Translations under genes and position numbers: made by a program
Origin: DASQPR01 sp963831705
Lineage (GTDB): Bacteria > Actinomycetota > Actinomycetes > Mycobacteriales > Micromonosporaceae
Direction of reading: 5' to 3'
Assembly (NCBI GenBank): GCA_963831705.1
Contig: CAWHRE010000004.1
Span: 1 to 64,000 of the forward strand
DNA: 64,000 bases
The notes under the pieces: model-generated
What the model saw: only the letters and a program-made list of their open reading frames with translations
Databases searched by the model: none
Told to the model about the DNA's origin: nothing
Shown here: positions 1-8,897 of the stretch, in pieces
Layout of the letters: the number at the start of each line of letters is the position of its first letter
Numbering within the stretch: the first letter of the stretch is position 1

Positions 1-1264
1 ATGCCGTCCTTGTCCGTGGTCCAGGCAGCGCCGTTGGAGCGCAAGAACGAGGCTCCGGCGCTCTCTTCGCCGCCGAAGCCGAGCGACCCATTGAGCAGTC
101 CGTCGACGAACCACTTGAAAGCCGACCGGTACCTCGTAAAGTGGTGCGGCCGAGCCGCGTGCGCCACCCGATCGATGAGCGGCCGTGCTGACCACGGTCT
201 TGCCGACAGCAGCGGTGGCGGTCCACGCCGCGCGGTGACGGAAGAGATAGTCGGTAGGACCGCCAGGTAGTGGTTGGCGGCAGCAGCCCGGCGCTCGGGT
301 CACGATGCCGTGTCGGTCGTGATCGGTATCGCAGGCGAAGGCGATGTCGTAGCGGTCCTTCAGGTCGATCAGGCGCTGCATCGCATACGAGGACGACGGA
401 TCCATGCGGATGCGTCCGTCCCAGTCGAGTGTCATGAATCCGAACGTGCGGATCTACGACCTCGCTCGACCACGCGTCAGCGTGAGCCGGTAGCGCTCGG
501 CGATCGCTTGACCAGTAGTGCACGCCTGCGCCGCCGAGCGGATCGACCCCCAGGCGGTGCAGTCCGCCGCTGCGGATCACCTCGAAGTCGACGACTCCGG
601 CCCAGGTCGCTCACGTAGGAATCGAGGAAGTCGTATTCGCGCGTGCCTGCGGCACGTCAGGGTGCCATGGCATACGGCACGCGCTTCACATCCTTAAGGT
701 GACCTTCCAGCAAAGCATTCGCGCGCTTCTCAATCCAGTCTTGTGACCCGAGTGTCCGCCGGCCCGCCGTTGGGGGTGTTGTACTTGAATCCCCCGTTGT
801 CGGGCGGGTTGTGGGAGGGCGTCACGACAATCCCATCCGCCAGACCAGACGTGCGGCCGCGGTTGTGCGCGAGTATGGCGTGTGATACGGCCGGGGTGGG
901 GGTGAATTCCCCGCCGCGGGCGATCAGGGTGTCGCGTCTCGTGGGCCGCGAGTACTTGAAGCGCGCTTTCAAACGCCGGTTGCGAGAGCGCGTGGGTATC
1001 AATGCCGAGAAACACCGGGCCATCGATACCTTCATTGTGGCGGAACTCGCAAATGGCCTGGCTGATCGCCAGCACGTGCCACTCGTTAAACGAGCATGCG
1101 AGCGAACTGCCCCGATGCCCGGAAGTACCAAACGCAACCCGTTGCGCTGCGGCGGCCGGATCCGGCTGCAGCACAAAGTAGGCGGTCACCAGCCGCGGCA
1201 CGTCGGTCAGAAGATCTGCGGTGGCTGGCTTTCCGGCCAGGGGGCTCACGTTTGGGCTGCTCAT
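1..1264 (-). pseudogene. pgm: Alpha-D-glucose-specific phosphoglucomutase, frameshifted and cut by window edge
   Basis: Interconverts glucose 1-phosphate and glucose 6-phosphate in the cytoplasm. Reading the minus strand in several frames recovers the family nearly end to end: an N-terminal stretch with the phosphoserine loop 'FGTSGHRGSS' about 45 codons in, then further downstream 'GFMTLDWDGRIRMD', the metal loop 'DTDHDRHGIVT', 'NHYLAVLTDYLF' and 'GFGGEESAGASF'. The N-terminal 130 residues are in one frame from the ATG at 1264; later parts need at least four frame changes, and the C-terminus lies beyond base 1. Spelling is close to the enterobacterial Pgm type (about 545 aa), not to actinobacterial phosphomannomutases. 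The scattered single-base shifts look like read errors rather than natural decay. Confidence 0.85.
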
Positions 1265-1514
1265 GGCGCTCTAGTAAAATGCATGGCGTGATGGCCGCTG
1301 AACTCAGTTGTGAACGTGCCGGCCGTGCAAAAGATCTGACTCATCATGACTGCGGATCGTGAATGGCCGCAACCGTTCTTGAATTCGACCGCTGTGGCGA
1401 AGGCCCCGCTTATTCATCGTCGACCCAGGTGACCGGGGCACCGCATTTCAGACCAAGGACACATTGCGCGGGGCGCAGCCCGTACTTCGGAGTACCGCTC
1501 GAGCTGCCCCGCGA

Positions 1515-2326
1515 CTAGCGCAGCGCATCGGGAAAATCCATCGAGACTCCAGCTGCCCACCGATCCGCGGTGTCGCGCCGTACTTTCCGCCGAGTATTCC
1601 CAGACACAGCGTTATGCCGTTGCGAACGGCGTACTGTCCCCCCAACGTAACCTGGAGCGCCGTCCCGTCAAGACCGGCCCTGTCGGAAACGCCTCCGTAC
1701 AGTTCACCGCCCAGTGTCAGTCGCGGGGTCACGTCATGCAGCAAAGAGATTCCGCCGGTGTAGACGTACCCGCGGCGGGTCTGAATGCCCACCGCGCCGG
1801 TACTCGTGTTGCCGGCGAACAGAATTCCGAGGTTGAGGTTGATCCGCGTACTGGCCGATAACGGCTTTTGCGCAATGAAGTTCAGCCAGTAGTCGGTGAG
1901 CCCCGATCCGAGTTCCTGCTGCCGGTCTCCCGTCGGGAATTCAACGTAGAAGCTGACGGCCAACGCAGGTGAGGTTGCACCCGGGGGCGTTTCGCGCATG
2001 TTCCACTTGGCACCCAGATTCGTGTCACCGATGCCACTGGCCGCCGCGTATCCTGGTGCGCGCGATATTGTTATGTACGGCGCGTCCAAATCCAGTTCGA
2101 AGTGGCGCAGCGGGCTGAAGTTGACCTTAAGATTGGCAGTGTTCTGGCGCCGGTCGGGGTACTGGGTGGACTGCAGGCCGTCGATTTCATCGAAGATCTC
2201 GATGTGAAGCTTATGAGGCTCGGTAACCGCCGGATCGTCCGTGTAGAACGGCATCTGGGCGCGCAGCGGACCTGCAACCAAAAGCATTGGCAGAAGCAGC
2301 GTCGCGATCCGTAAGTAACGGGACAT
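1515..2326 (-). CDS. Outer-membrane beta-barrel protein, transporter-like, with 3' frameshift
   Basis: The ATG at 2326 starts a clear Sec signal peptide (MSRYLRIATLLLPMLLVAGP, cleavage after 'LRA'), followed by about 240 residues of alternating amphipathic strands typical of Gram-negative outer-membrane proteins: 'MPFYTDDPAVTEPHKLHIEIF' opens the mature part, and short Gly/Thr-rich turns separate strands to the end. The open frame passes the natural end; a one-base shift near 1545 restores an ending 'MDFPDALR' stop at 1515. The precise ligand is unknown. A signal-bearing beta-barrel is strong evidence that this part of the window is not from the actinobacterium to the right. Confidence 0.7.
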
Positions 2327-2476
2327 CGGTGCCTTTCCTGTCGGGTCAACGATACAAGACCTGGCGTTGATGACTACCTCGACGTGTGCTTTGTATATCG
2401 CGAGCACTCGAGCCGCCGGCGACCGCGGTCCGGGTCTTTGATAGGGTAGCAGCACTGCACTTGAGGAAAGACGGGG

Positions 2477-3254
2477 ATGAAAATCGTCACCTACAACATC
2501 AACGCGCATGGCGCGCGGCTGCCGAATCTGCTACGCTGGCTCGCCGAGAGCTCGCCCGACGTCGTGTGCCTCCAGGAGCTCAAGGCCCCGCAGGAGAACT
2601 TTCCCGACGAGGCGCTCCGCGAGGCGGGCTACGACGCGATCTGGCACGGGCAGAAGGCCTGGAACGGCGTCGCCATCCTGGCCCGGGGCGAGCGAGCCGC
2701 TCGAGACGGGGCGGGGACTGCCCGGCGACCCGGAGGACGTGCACAGCCGCTACCTCGAAGGGCCGGTCGGCGATGCCCAGGTCGGGTGCTTGTACCTGCC
2801 GAACGGCAACCCGGCACCGGGCCCGAAGTTCGACTACAAGCTCCGCTGGCTCGAGCGGCTCGCGGCCCACGCCGCCGAGCTGGTGTCACTGCCCGAGCCG
2901 GTCGTCCTGGCCGGCGACTACAACGTGATCCCGGAAGAGCTCGACGTCTACAAGCCCGGCGGGCTGGGAGGCTGACGCCCTGTTCCGGGTCCGGAGTCGC
3001 GCGAGGCGTACCGCCGGCTGCTCGCCCAGGGGTGGACCGACGCGATCCGCCACCTGCACCCGGACAAGCGGGTCTACACGTTCTGGGACTTCTTCCGCAA
3101 CGCGTATGGTCGCAACGCGGGGCTCCGCATCGACCACCTGCTGCTGAACCCGGCCGTCGCGGCTCGCATGACCGCTGCCGGCGTCGACCGCGACGTCCGC
3201 GGCTGGGAGAGGCCGAGCGACCACGCGCCGACGTGGGTGGACCTGCGGGATTAG
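2477..3254 (+). pseudogene. xth: Exodeoxyribonuclease III, frameshifted
   Basis: AP endonuclease / 3'-5' exonuclease of base-excision repair. Three frames join into a full-length protein of about 258 aa: 'MKIVTYNINAHGARLPNLL' at the start, 'SPDVVCLQELKAPQENF' with the metal-binding Glu, 'WNGVAILAR', 'YLPNGNP', 'VLAGDYNVIPEELDVY' with catalytic Asp and Asn, and the terminal 'RIDHLLLNP...RPSDHAPTWVDL' with the catalytic His. Frame changes are near 2,693 and 2,970. Start is the ATG at 2477. All catalytic motifs are intact, so sequencing indels are more likely than a dead gene. Transcribed divergently from the outer-membrane gene. Confidence 0.85.
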
Positions 3255-3355
3255 ACCATCAAGCCTCGAGGCTGTAGCAGAGGGTGCTGTCTTGCAACTG
3301 GCCGAAGGCACCGTCGTCGTCGCGGCAGTCCCAGCAAGCGTCGCCAGCGAAAAAA

Positions 3356-3588
3356 CTAGTAGACCTCTGGCACCAGCATCTCGGCCGGCACTGCCTGGCG
3401 CGAATAGTGCTCGCGGCGCTCGCGCGCGGGCAGCAGGACCGGCTCCTTGTGCACTTCCATATAAGGAAACTGCTTGAGCAGGTGATCGATGCAATTCGAG
3501 TCGCGCACGCTTCTTGTCGACCGCCTGTACAACCCACCAGGGTGCCTCGGGGATGTGAGAGCGCTGGAGCATCACCTCTTTCGCTTTG
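3356..3588 (-). pseudogene. Polyphosphate kinase 2 family, C-terminal fragment
   Basis: The minus strand reads 'AKEVMLQRSHIPEAPWWVVQ' then, after one frame change near 3,505, 'NCIDHLLKQFPYMEVHKEPV' and ends 'VPAEMLVPEVY' stop at 3356. This is the characteristic end of PPK2 proteins (substrate-phosphorylating polyphosphate kinases; the APWW(V/I)V motif precedes the basic helix contacting polyphosphate). The N-terminal two thirds, including Walker A, are absent: upstream the frame runs directly into an unrelated Cdh sequence at about 3,588. It is therefore a fragment and probably not functional as read. Confidence 0.65.
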
Positions 3589-3886
3589 GGGCTTTCGATG
3601 CCGATGATCGTCGGCGTCGGGATCAGGAGAAAGTGCGCGACTCCCTTGCGATTGGCCAGCACCGCCGCACCCTGCGCCGGCAGAGCATCGCTTCTCATGA
3701 TCACACGATCGCAGGGCGTCGGATCATGCCCCTCCAGCCAGTGCGGCAGACACTCCTGCTGGACGCTCAACCGCGCAGGCGGTTGCGGGGAGAGGCCTCG
3801 GGAGAGGCAGACTGCCCCGGCACAGCCTGACTGCTGAAGCACAGGATCAGGGCAAGACAGAAGGCTCCCGTTTCACGCAACGCCAT
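3589..3886 (-). pseudogene. cdh: CDP-diacylglycerol pyrophosphatase, N-terminal fragment
   Basis: Cdh hydrolyses CDP-diacylglycerol to phosphatidate and CMP at the Gram-negative inner membrane. The ATG at 3886 begins a hydrophobic signal anchor (MALRETGAFCLALIL...). After a frame change near 3,785 it reads 'QQECLPHWLEGHDPTPCDRV', 'VLANRKGVAHFLLIPTPTII' and 'GIESP', matching the first half of Cdh including the (Y/F)LLxPT and GxESP motifs. The HIT-like catalytic half ('DxLHIHxSC') is missing because the sequence switches into PPK2 at about 3,588. Neighbours psd and the methyltransferase fit a phospholipid-gene context. Confidence 0.6.
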
Positions 3887-4084
3887 TTGTTTCCAGTGCT
3901 GCGACCTCGGAAGCAATCGTACGCATCTGGTGTGAAGAACCTATTGCGCTGCCAGGGCACCCACTCCGCGATGGTCCACCCCTTGCGCCGGATACCCGTC
4001 AACGACGTCCGCTCGGTCAGGATGACACCCTACCGAGCGCTCATGAGCAAAGCACGGTAACGCCGTTCCGCCGGCGCACGGCGC

Positions 4085-4699
4085 TCAGCTTTCCTGTGTC
4101 GCGCACACGAACAGTTGCGCTGGCGGAAGATTGCGGCGCTCGAAGCTGCGACGCACATCGCCGAAGGTCCGCTGCAGCACCGGCAGCACGCGGCTGGTGA
4201 ACTGGTAGACCAGGAATGCACCGCCGGGTTCGAGCGCAGCGCGGTCATCGGCAACGATGTCGGCGCGCACGCGCTCCGGCATGCTGCCGAGTGGAATGCC
4301 GGAGATGATGTAGCTGGCGCGGGGAAGTCCCAGCCGCTGCAGCACCGATTGCACTTCGGCGGCGGAGTCGTGCACGACGTGCAGGCGCGGATCCGGCAGG
4401 GAGGTCGACAGGAAACGCACGAAGGCCCTATTGGTCTCGATGGCGACCAGGTGCGCGTCGGGATGCATGCGGCGCAGGATCTCGCCGGTGATGGTGCCGA
4501 CGCCGGGTCCGTACTCGACGATGACGCGGGCCCGCTCCCAGTCGATCGGCTCCAGCACCTGGTTCACCAGGAAGCGCGAACTGGGGATGATCGAACCGAG
4601 CATGTAGGGATGGCGGAGAAAGTTGCGGCGAACAGCAGGCTTTCGCTGAGCGGCTCGAGTCGCGACAGGGGTGAGCCGGAGAATCTTCCGGGATGTCAA
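4085..4699 (-). CDS. Class I SAM-dependent methyltransferase, phospholipid N-methyltransferase-like
   Basis: About 204 aa. After a basic N-terminus, 'LGSIIPSSRFL' precedes the SAM-binding motif I 'VIVEYGPGVGTITGEILRRM' (about residue 60), the acidic 'VAIETNRAFVRFL' strand, and 'ASYIISGIPLGSMP', the PmtA/KsgA-like motif IV where IPLG replaces NPPY. This arrangement is typical of PmtA-type phosphatidylethanolamine N-methyltransferases and related proteins of unknown substrate. The TTG at 4699 is only an open-frame limit; a frameshift near 4,690 may hide the true start. It lies downstream of the SDR and psd genes on the same strand, consistent with membrane-lipid metabolism. Confidence 0.7.
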   Translation of the reverse strand: MTSRKILRLTPVATRAAQRKPAVRRNFLRHPYMLGSIIPSSRFLVNQVLEPIDWERARVIVEYGPGVGTITGEILRRMHPDAHLVAIETNRAFVRFLSTSLPDPRLHVVHDSAAEVQSVLQRLGLPRASYIISGIPLGSMPERVRADIVADDRAALEPGGAFLVYQFTSRVLPVLQRTFGDVRRSFERRNLPPAQLFVCATQES

Positions 4700-4729
4700 G
4701 GCTCTTTGTCAGGATGTCACCGTGGGTCA

Positions 4730-5550
4730 ACAGTCACGGGCGTGCCCGCCCACCGGGCACTCCATCTTCCACAGCGCGTCCTGCAAGTGTCGTCGTTCGC
4801 CAGCGGCGACGCTGGCTGCGGAAGCTGGTACTCGTCGAAATAGCGACCGGTGACCCCTGCGACACTCCGATCACAGCGCCAGGTACAGGGTGGTGCGCGC
4901 GCCGCGCTCGGCATCGAATATGACCCGGCTGAGCAGCGGCTTGACAACGCGCAGCCACCGCGGCAGCAGGTTGGTTGCGACCACGCCCGGATGCAGGCAG
5001 TTGACGCAGATGCCGTGCCGGACAGGCGGCGCGCCAGGGCGAAGGTATGCAGCACGTTGGCCAGCTTCGAGCGCGCGTAGGCCGCGATGGCCCTGTAGCG
5101 GGCGCGCGGATCGACCGTGGCCAAGATCCATGCGACCGCGATAATGGACGCGCGATGCCACGTTGATGATGCGCGCCGTCGTCCAGGCGCTCCAAAGCAA
5201 GCTGGTGAGCAGGAACGGCCCCAGGTGATTGGTCGCGAAGGTGAGCTCGAACCCATCTACCGACATCCGGTGGCGAGGCCCACCATGCCTGCGTTGTTGA
5301 TCAGCAGACCGAGCGGTGGGAAGTCGCGGCGTACCGAGCGGCGTCGCGTACCGAGGCGAGCGAGGCGAGATCGCAGCGGCCACGTGGACGGCGCGCGGCA
5401 GGCCCGCATGATCTCATCGCGCACCGCATTCGGCCGTGACGTCGCGGCACAGCATGACGACCTTTCGCCCGGCGCGCGCCAGTTCGCGGCTGGTGACGCG
5501 CCGATACCGTGGGTGGTACCGGTGATGACTGCGAGCTCGCCATGGCTCAC
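4730..5550 (-). pseudogene. Short-chain dehydrogenase/reductase, frameshifted
   Basis: NAD(P)-dependent oxidoreductase of the SDR superfamily. Pieces in three frames align in order: 'ELAVITGTTHGIG' (cofactor loop TGxxxGIG), 'LLINNAGMVG' (NNAG motif), 'FELTFATNHLGPFLLTSLL', 'RIINVASRVH' with the catalytic Ser region, 'YARSKLANVL' (YxxxK catalytic pair), 'VNCLHPGVVATNLL' and a tail 'GRYFDEYQLPQPAS'. Expected length about 270 aa. The GTG at 5550 overlaps the stop of the upstream psd, suggesting an operon. At least three frame changes are required, as in neighbouring genes. Confidence 0.7.
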
Positions 5551-6370
5551 CCGGCCGCGAACTCAACAGCGGCTGGCCCATGCGGATCACGTCCCCTGGC
5601 GCAGCGCGGCAGCAAGCACCACGCCGGCGGCGCGAACGCGATGATGGTCGAGCCATGCTGGAACCAGCCCATTTCCTCGCCTTTGCGCAGCATGGCATCG
5701 CACGGAATGGCGTTAGGTCCGCGATACTTCAGATGCAGCAGCACGTCCACACAGTGCAGTCGGATGCTCGCCACCAGAATGGCCGGCGACCGGCACCAGC
5801 GTGATGAGCTGTCCGATCGTCAGCCGGCAGCGGATGATGGCGCGCTCGTTCTTGCAGAACAGACGCTCAACGCGTCTGAGCGCGATCGGGATTGACGTTC
5901 CAGGTGTCTCCGGACACGTAGGTCACCTGCTCGACGCGACAGTCGTAGGGCGCGTGGAAGCGGTGATACATGCCGGAGGTCAGGCGCAGCGTCACGAACG
6001 AGCCGTTGAGGTAGGCGCGCACCAGTTCCTCATCGCCCAGCAGATCCATCAGCGTGTAGGGGAACCCCTTCGCCTGAAGCACCGAGCCGGCCGCACCTGA
6101 CCCATCGCACCCACGATGCCATCGCACGGACTCACCACCACGGCCGGGTCCGGTCCACGCGGCGTGCACCCTCCTTGAGCTGGCGCGTAAAGAACTCTTG
6201 CAGGCTGCGAAAGCGGGTGGTCCGGGCTTCGCTCAGATCGAGCTCGGAGAACAAGCGCCAGATCGCAATGCACATGCCGCAGCCAGCGGCTGCTCGAGGC
6301 GGCTCAGCCACCCCACAAACAAGGTCAGCCAGCGCCGCGGCAGACGATTGGTCAGCAGGAAGTTGAGTCC
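5547..6370 (-). pseudogene. psd: Phosphatidylserine decarboxylase, frameshifted
   Basis: Makes phosphatidylethanolamine from phosphatidylserine; a self-cleaving pyruvoyl enzyme of the inner membrane. The minus strand reads 'LLTNRLPRRWLTLFVGWLSR' near the start, 'DPAVVVSPCDGIVGAMGQV', 'FPYTLMDLLGD', 'SGMYHRFHAPYDCRVEQVTY', 'LFCKNERAIIRC' and 'GWFQHGSTIIAF', in which GST is the self-cleavage site (usually LGST; here HGST). Frame changes occur near 6,270, 6,100, 5,870 and 5,780. The start codon is not obvious and 6370 is approximate. The stop at 5547 overlaps the start of the SDR gene. Confidence 0.85.
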
Positions 6371-6505
6371 TCCTGCTGAGTGATGCGGGCGATCGCCGAG
6401 CGGACTGTCATCGAAATGTCACAGACCGAAATACTTTGCCGCCGGGGCGTGTCTTGCGGGCGTCGCGCGCGCGTGCGAACCCCTGCCTCGTTACCGGAAT
6501 CAATC

Positions 6506-6875
6506 ATGCTGTGGTACATGCTCTCGGGGTTGCTCTTGCTGGTAGTGCTGCGCGCGCTGTGGCGGCGGCTGCTGCTGTCGCTCGCCAAGCACCGCTCGCT
6601 CACCGGTCACGCACGTCTCGCGCGCCGGCTTGCCGCGCTGTCCCGAACTATGCCTACGACGAGCCGCGGTTTTTCGCAGCTGACGGCGCGCCCGCTGAGA
6701 TCGCCGCCCGGCGACGTCTGGGCTTCATGCGCCTCGCCACCGTATATGCCGAGCGCTTTCCCAGGAGCACGGCCCTGACCCGGCAGGTGGAGGGCTCGGT
6801 CTCGGACCTGCAGTTCACGAGCGCTATCGGGTCCCGTTTCAGTTCAGTCCCCTGGTGCGCGAGCACCTGCATGTT
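6506..6875 (+). pseudogene. Class III aminotransferase (glutamate-1-semialdehyde aminomutase-like), 5' part
   Basis: The ATG at 6506 starts a hydrophobic helix (MLWYMLSGLLLLVVLRALWR) followed by basic sequence and, after frame changes near 6,645 and 6,830, 'RLGFMRLATVYAERFPRSTA', 'LTRQVEGSVSDLQFTSAYRV' and 'PFQFSPLVREHL'. The latter resembles the N-terminal region of long PLP-dependent class III aminotransferases found in gammaproteobacteria. Only the first 120 or so residues are present; the frame then enters unrelated high-GC sequence at about 6,875, with no PLP-binding Lys region. The family call is from recollection of the N-terminal motif and is moderately secure. Confidence 0.5.
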
Positions 6876-6885
6876 GTAGTTCATC
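6866..6885. other. Junction between gammaproteobacterial-type and actinobacterial-type DNA
   Basis: Two genes facing each other are both cut here: the rightward aminotransferase loses everything after 'SPLVREHL' and the leftward UPF0158 gene loses everything after 'FRRFKDEL'. Left of this point genes encode Gram-negative envelope functions; right of it everything is actinobacterial. No insertion-sequence ends or direct repeats are visible. An assembly or library chimera is the simplest reading. Confidence 0.7.
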
Positions 6886-7215
6886 CTTGAACCGGCGGAA
6901 AGCGCCTCGACCCGCAATCGCGCGGCTCAGTCTCTGCCCGGCCCTCTCGTTACTGAGCCGTTCGGCGAAGTCGGCCATGTCCTCGTACCAGACATGTGAT
7001 GGCAGCGGATCGATGGCTATGAGGTCCAGTTCGTCGAGGTCGACCGGCGTCCGACCGTCGATCCCGGTATCGGACGTCCAGAACACCACCGCTCCGCTGT
7101 TGGGGTCGATCAGCCACCGATGCTCGTAGGCGCTTTGATCGGCCAGCGCGGTGGCGATCTCCTCCAGGTCGATACTGTTCAGATCAAACACGTCATCACC
7201 GTAACCGTCCGGCAC
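6880..7215 (-). pseudogene. UPF0158 family protein, C-terminally truncated
   Basis: The ATG at 7215 opens about 112 residues: an acidic N-terminus 'LNSIDLEEIATALADQSAYE', then 'HRWLIDPNSGAVVFWTSD', 'LDLIAIDPLPSHVWYEDMAD' and 'AGQRLSRAIAGRGAFRRFKD'. This is the pattern of UPF0158 proteins (function unknown, common in actinobacteria and often near accessory genes). The family normally continues about 40 residues past 'FRRFKD'; here the sequence runs into the junction at about 6,880. The upstream 100 bases do not show an obvious promoter. Confidence 0.7.
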
Positions 7216-7262
7216 CGAAAGCGGGATGTGCCGGCGCCGAGCATCAGCCGCCCCGCTGGCCC

Positions 7263-7478
7263 AGGGACGACAACGCGAAGCAGAACCTATACGCCGCGAG
7301 CCTCACGGCAGCTGCTTACCAACATCAGCCGCAGTTCCACGGATTCGTCATCCGTGAAGGTCTGCCGTTCAAGCCGTACGGCAGGTTCGGCAAGACCGAA
7401 CAGGCCGAACGGCGGAAACTCGTACTTTCCCTCGCCGAAAAGGCGTGGTCGCCGGAGCGACAGCACTTTCGACGATGA
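7263..7478 (+). pseudogene. C-terminal fragment of an unrecognised protein
   Basis: An open frame without a usable start reads 'RDDNAKQNLYAASLTAAAYQ', 'HQPQFHGFVIREGLPFKPYG' and 'KTEQAERRKLVLSLAEKAWS' and stops at 7478. Composition and third-position GC look like real coding sequence, but I do not recognise the family. Its 3' end overlaps the outer end of the inverted repeat (about 7,457), so the repeat boundary lies inside or right after this gene. Probably the remnant of a gene cut by rearrangement. Confidence 0.3.
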
Positions 7479-7722
7479 CGCTCGCGCACACCAATCCAGC
7501 TGAGTTACGTGTGCGGCCGCCCTGGGACCGATCTTGGTTTCGGCAGCTTCGAGGTCGCCATCCACGCCCATGCCGCCCGAGTGCGCGTGGTGATCAACGG
7601 CCAACAGCTGGCGTCCAGAATCGGACAGCGTGTACTCAACTGGCTGGGCAGGAAGGATCACGATCTTGGCCGAGCTACACGTCGAATGGGCACGCATGCT
7701 GGCCTTCCTCGCCTCCGCCGTT

Positions 7723-7738
7723 ATATACTCGCGTATAT
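7723..7738. promoter_or_regulatory. Palindrome ATATAC-tcgc-GTATAT over the higB start
   Basis: A perfect 6-bp inverted repeat with 4-base spacer overlaps the ATG of the HigB-like toxin gene. The same site is at 18,486-18,501 before the other copy. Position fits an autoregulatory operator bound by the HigA-like antitoxin, which is inference from how such pairs are usually controlled. Confidence 0.45.
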
Positions 7739-8093
7739 GAGCGACCGGTACGATGTCGAGCTTGAGCCCGAGGTTCGAGACTGGCTCGACGGCCTATCGC
7801 TCGCCGATTATCGCACCGTGGAGTATCACGCCGATCGGCTCGCCGAGACCCCGACGACCTTGGGCGAGCCCTACAGCAAGCATCTCCAGGGTGCCGTTCG
7901 CGAGCTGCGGTTCCATCTGGGCCGCTCAGCGTGGCGAGTGACCTACTGGCTCGCGGCGGAACAACGGATCGTGCTGCTGACGGTCTTTCGCAAGACCCGC
8001 GATCGGGAGACCAGCGAAGTCAACCGCGCGCTCGCCGCGCAGCGCACCTGCGAACTGCGTCACCAGCCCGCAACGCACACGTACGACCGATGA
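7737..8093 (+). CDS. RelE/ParE-superfamily (HigB-like) toxin, left copy
   Basis: 118 aa. 'MSDRYDVELEPEVRDWLDGL' is followed by 'YRTVEYHADRLAE', 'YSKHLQGAVRELRFHLGRSA', 'WRVTYWLAAEQRIVLLTVFR' and 'KTRDRETSEVNRAL'. This is the actinobacterial phage-Gp49/HigB-like subgroup of ribosome-dependent mRNA-cleaving toxins: 'ELRFHLGRSAWRVTYW' is the central beta-strand pair and 'LLTVFRK..' the core strand before the terminal helix. The ATG at 7737 sits in the palindromic operator. The stop at 8093 overlaps an upstream ATG of the antitoxin gene, so the two are translationally coupled, toxin first, as in higBA loci. Confidence 0.85.
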   Translation: MSDRYDVELEPEVRDWLDGLSLADYRTVEYHADRLAETPTTLGEPYSKHLQGAVRELRFHLGRSAWRVTYWLAAEQRIVLLTVFRKTRDRETSEVNRALAAQRTCELRHQPATHTYDR

Positions 8094-8104
8094 AGGGAGG
8101 CAAC

Positions 8105-8413
8105 GTGAAGGGTTACCACACCCGGTGGGACATCCCGGATGAGCACCGCGAAAGCGCCGAGTACATCGAGGCCGGCGCACGCATCGCTCTCGGCCAGGCC
8201 GTGTACGACCGGCGTACCGCACTCGGCCTCAGCCAAGCGGAGGTCGCATCCCGAGCTGGCACCACACAGACAGTGATCTCGCGGCTGGAAGGCGGGTCTG
8301 TCACGCCGACACTGCCCCTGCTGCATCGACTGGCCGGCGCTCTGGAAGGCGAACTAGACCTCAAGATTACCGGTAACAGCACTCGAGCCGAATTCCCAGC
8401 GCTGGCATCCTGA
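8105..8413 (+). CDS. XRE-family (HigA-like) antitoxin, left copy
   Basis: 102 aa. A lead segment 'VKGYHTRWDIPDEHRESAEY' is followed by a helix-turn-helix, 'LGLSQAEVASRAGTTQTVIS' then 'RLEGGSVTPTLPLLHRLAGA', and a tail 'LEGELDLKITGNSTRAEFPA'. It should neutralise the HigB-like toxin and repress the operon by binding the palindrome at 7,723. The GTG at 8105 is preferred over ATG 8090 because 'AGGGAGG' lies five bases before it. The right-arm copy carries a frameshift in the helix-turn-helix. Confidence 0.85.
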   Translation: MKGYHTRWDIPDEHRESAEYIEAGARIALGQAVYDRRTALGLSQAEVASRAGTTQTVISRLEGGSVTPTLPLLHRLAGALEGELDLKITGNSTRAEFPALAS

Positions 8414-8537
8414 ACTCGTCCCACCGGTCGAATCCTTCATCCGCTGCGGCGTTACCGGAGTTCAGGGCGCCGGACGCTGGCACATCTTTCAGCGGACGTC
8501 GATCCGTTCTTGATTATGGAAAGGCCGAAGGGGTCCC

Positions 8538-8804
8538 ATGACTGTTACACCCGCTCCCATCAACGTCGACGTTGGCACCGACCGGCCGATCTTCCACGCC
8601 GCCTACTTCCTAGAGAAGGCCAAGAAAGATGTCATCGATATCGCTGTGCGCGAGTACATCGAGGCCCATCGCAGCGAGATCAACGAGGGAATTCTGGTTG
8701 CGCTTGGTCATCTTGACGGATCATCCAAGTCTGCCATTCCCCTGCTCACCGCCGTACCCGCTGATCAACTCGACGAGTACGGCGGCGTGGCCGACGTCAG
8801 CTAA
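8538..8804 (+). CDS. Small helical protein, possible RHH-type antitoxin, left copy
   Basis: 88 aa, unrecognised. 'MTVTPAPINVDVGTDRPIFH' leads into a strongly helical core 'FLEKAKKDVIDIAVREYIEA' and 'INEGILVALGHLDG', ending in an acidic tail. Size, the lysine-rich helix and its place among toxin-antitoxin genes suggest an antitoxin-like protein, but no partner toxin is adjacent. Preceded by 'GGAAAGGCCGAAGGGG' 10-20 bases upstream. Nearly identical in the right arm, where loss of the stop adds seven residues. It seems to be under coding constraint, as changes between copies are conservative. Confidence 0.5.
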   Translation: MTVTPAPINVDVGTDRPIFHAAYFLEKAKKDVIDIAVREYIEAHRSEINEGILVALGHLDGSSKSAIPLLTAVPADQLDEYGGVADVS

Positions 8805-8897
8805 CCGAGTCTAAAATTCGGCTTGATTTAGACTCAAGGATCGCCAAATGAGCCGTGAGGCCAAGTCCGTCCGACACGGGCTCGCCGGTCCACGTAC

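Noticed and set aside
7287..7697. A 136-codon minus-strand frame at the left palindrome edge
   Set aside because: Crosses the repeat boundary and is not preserved in the right arm; composition fits the antisense of other frames.
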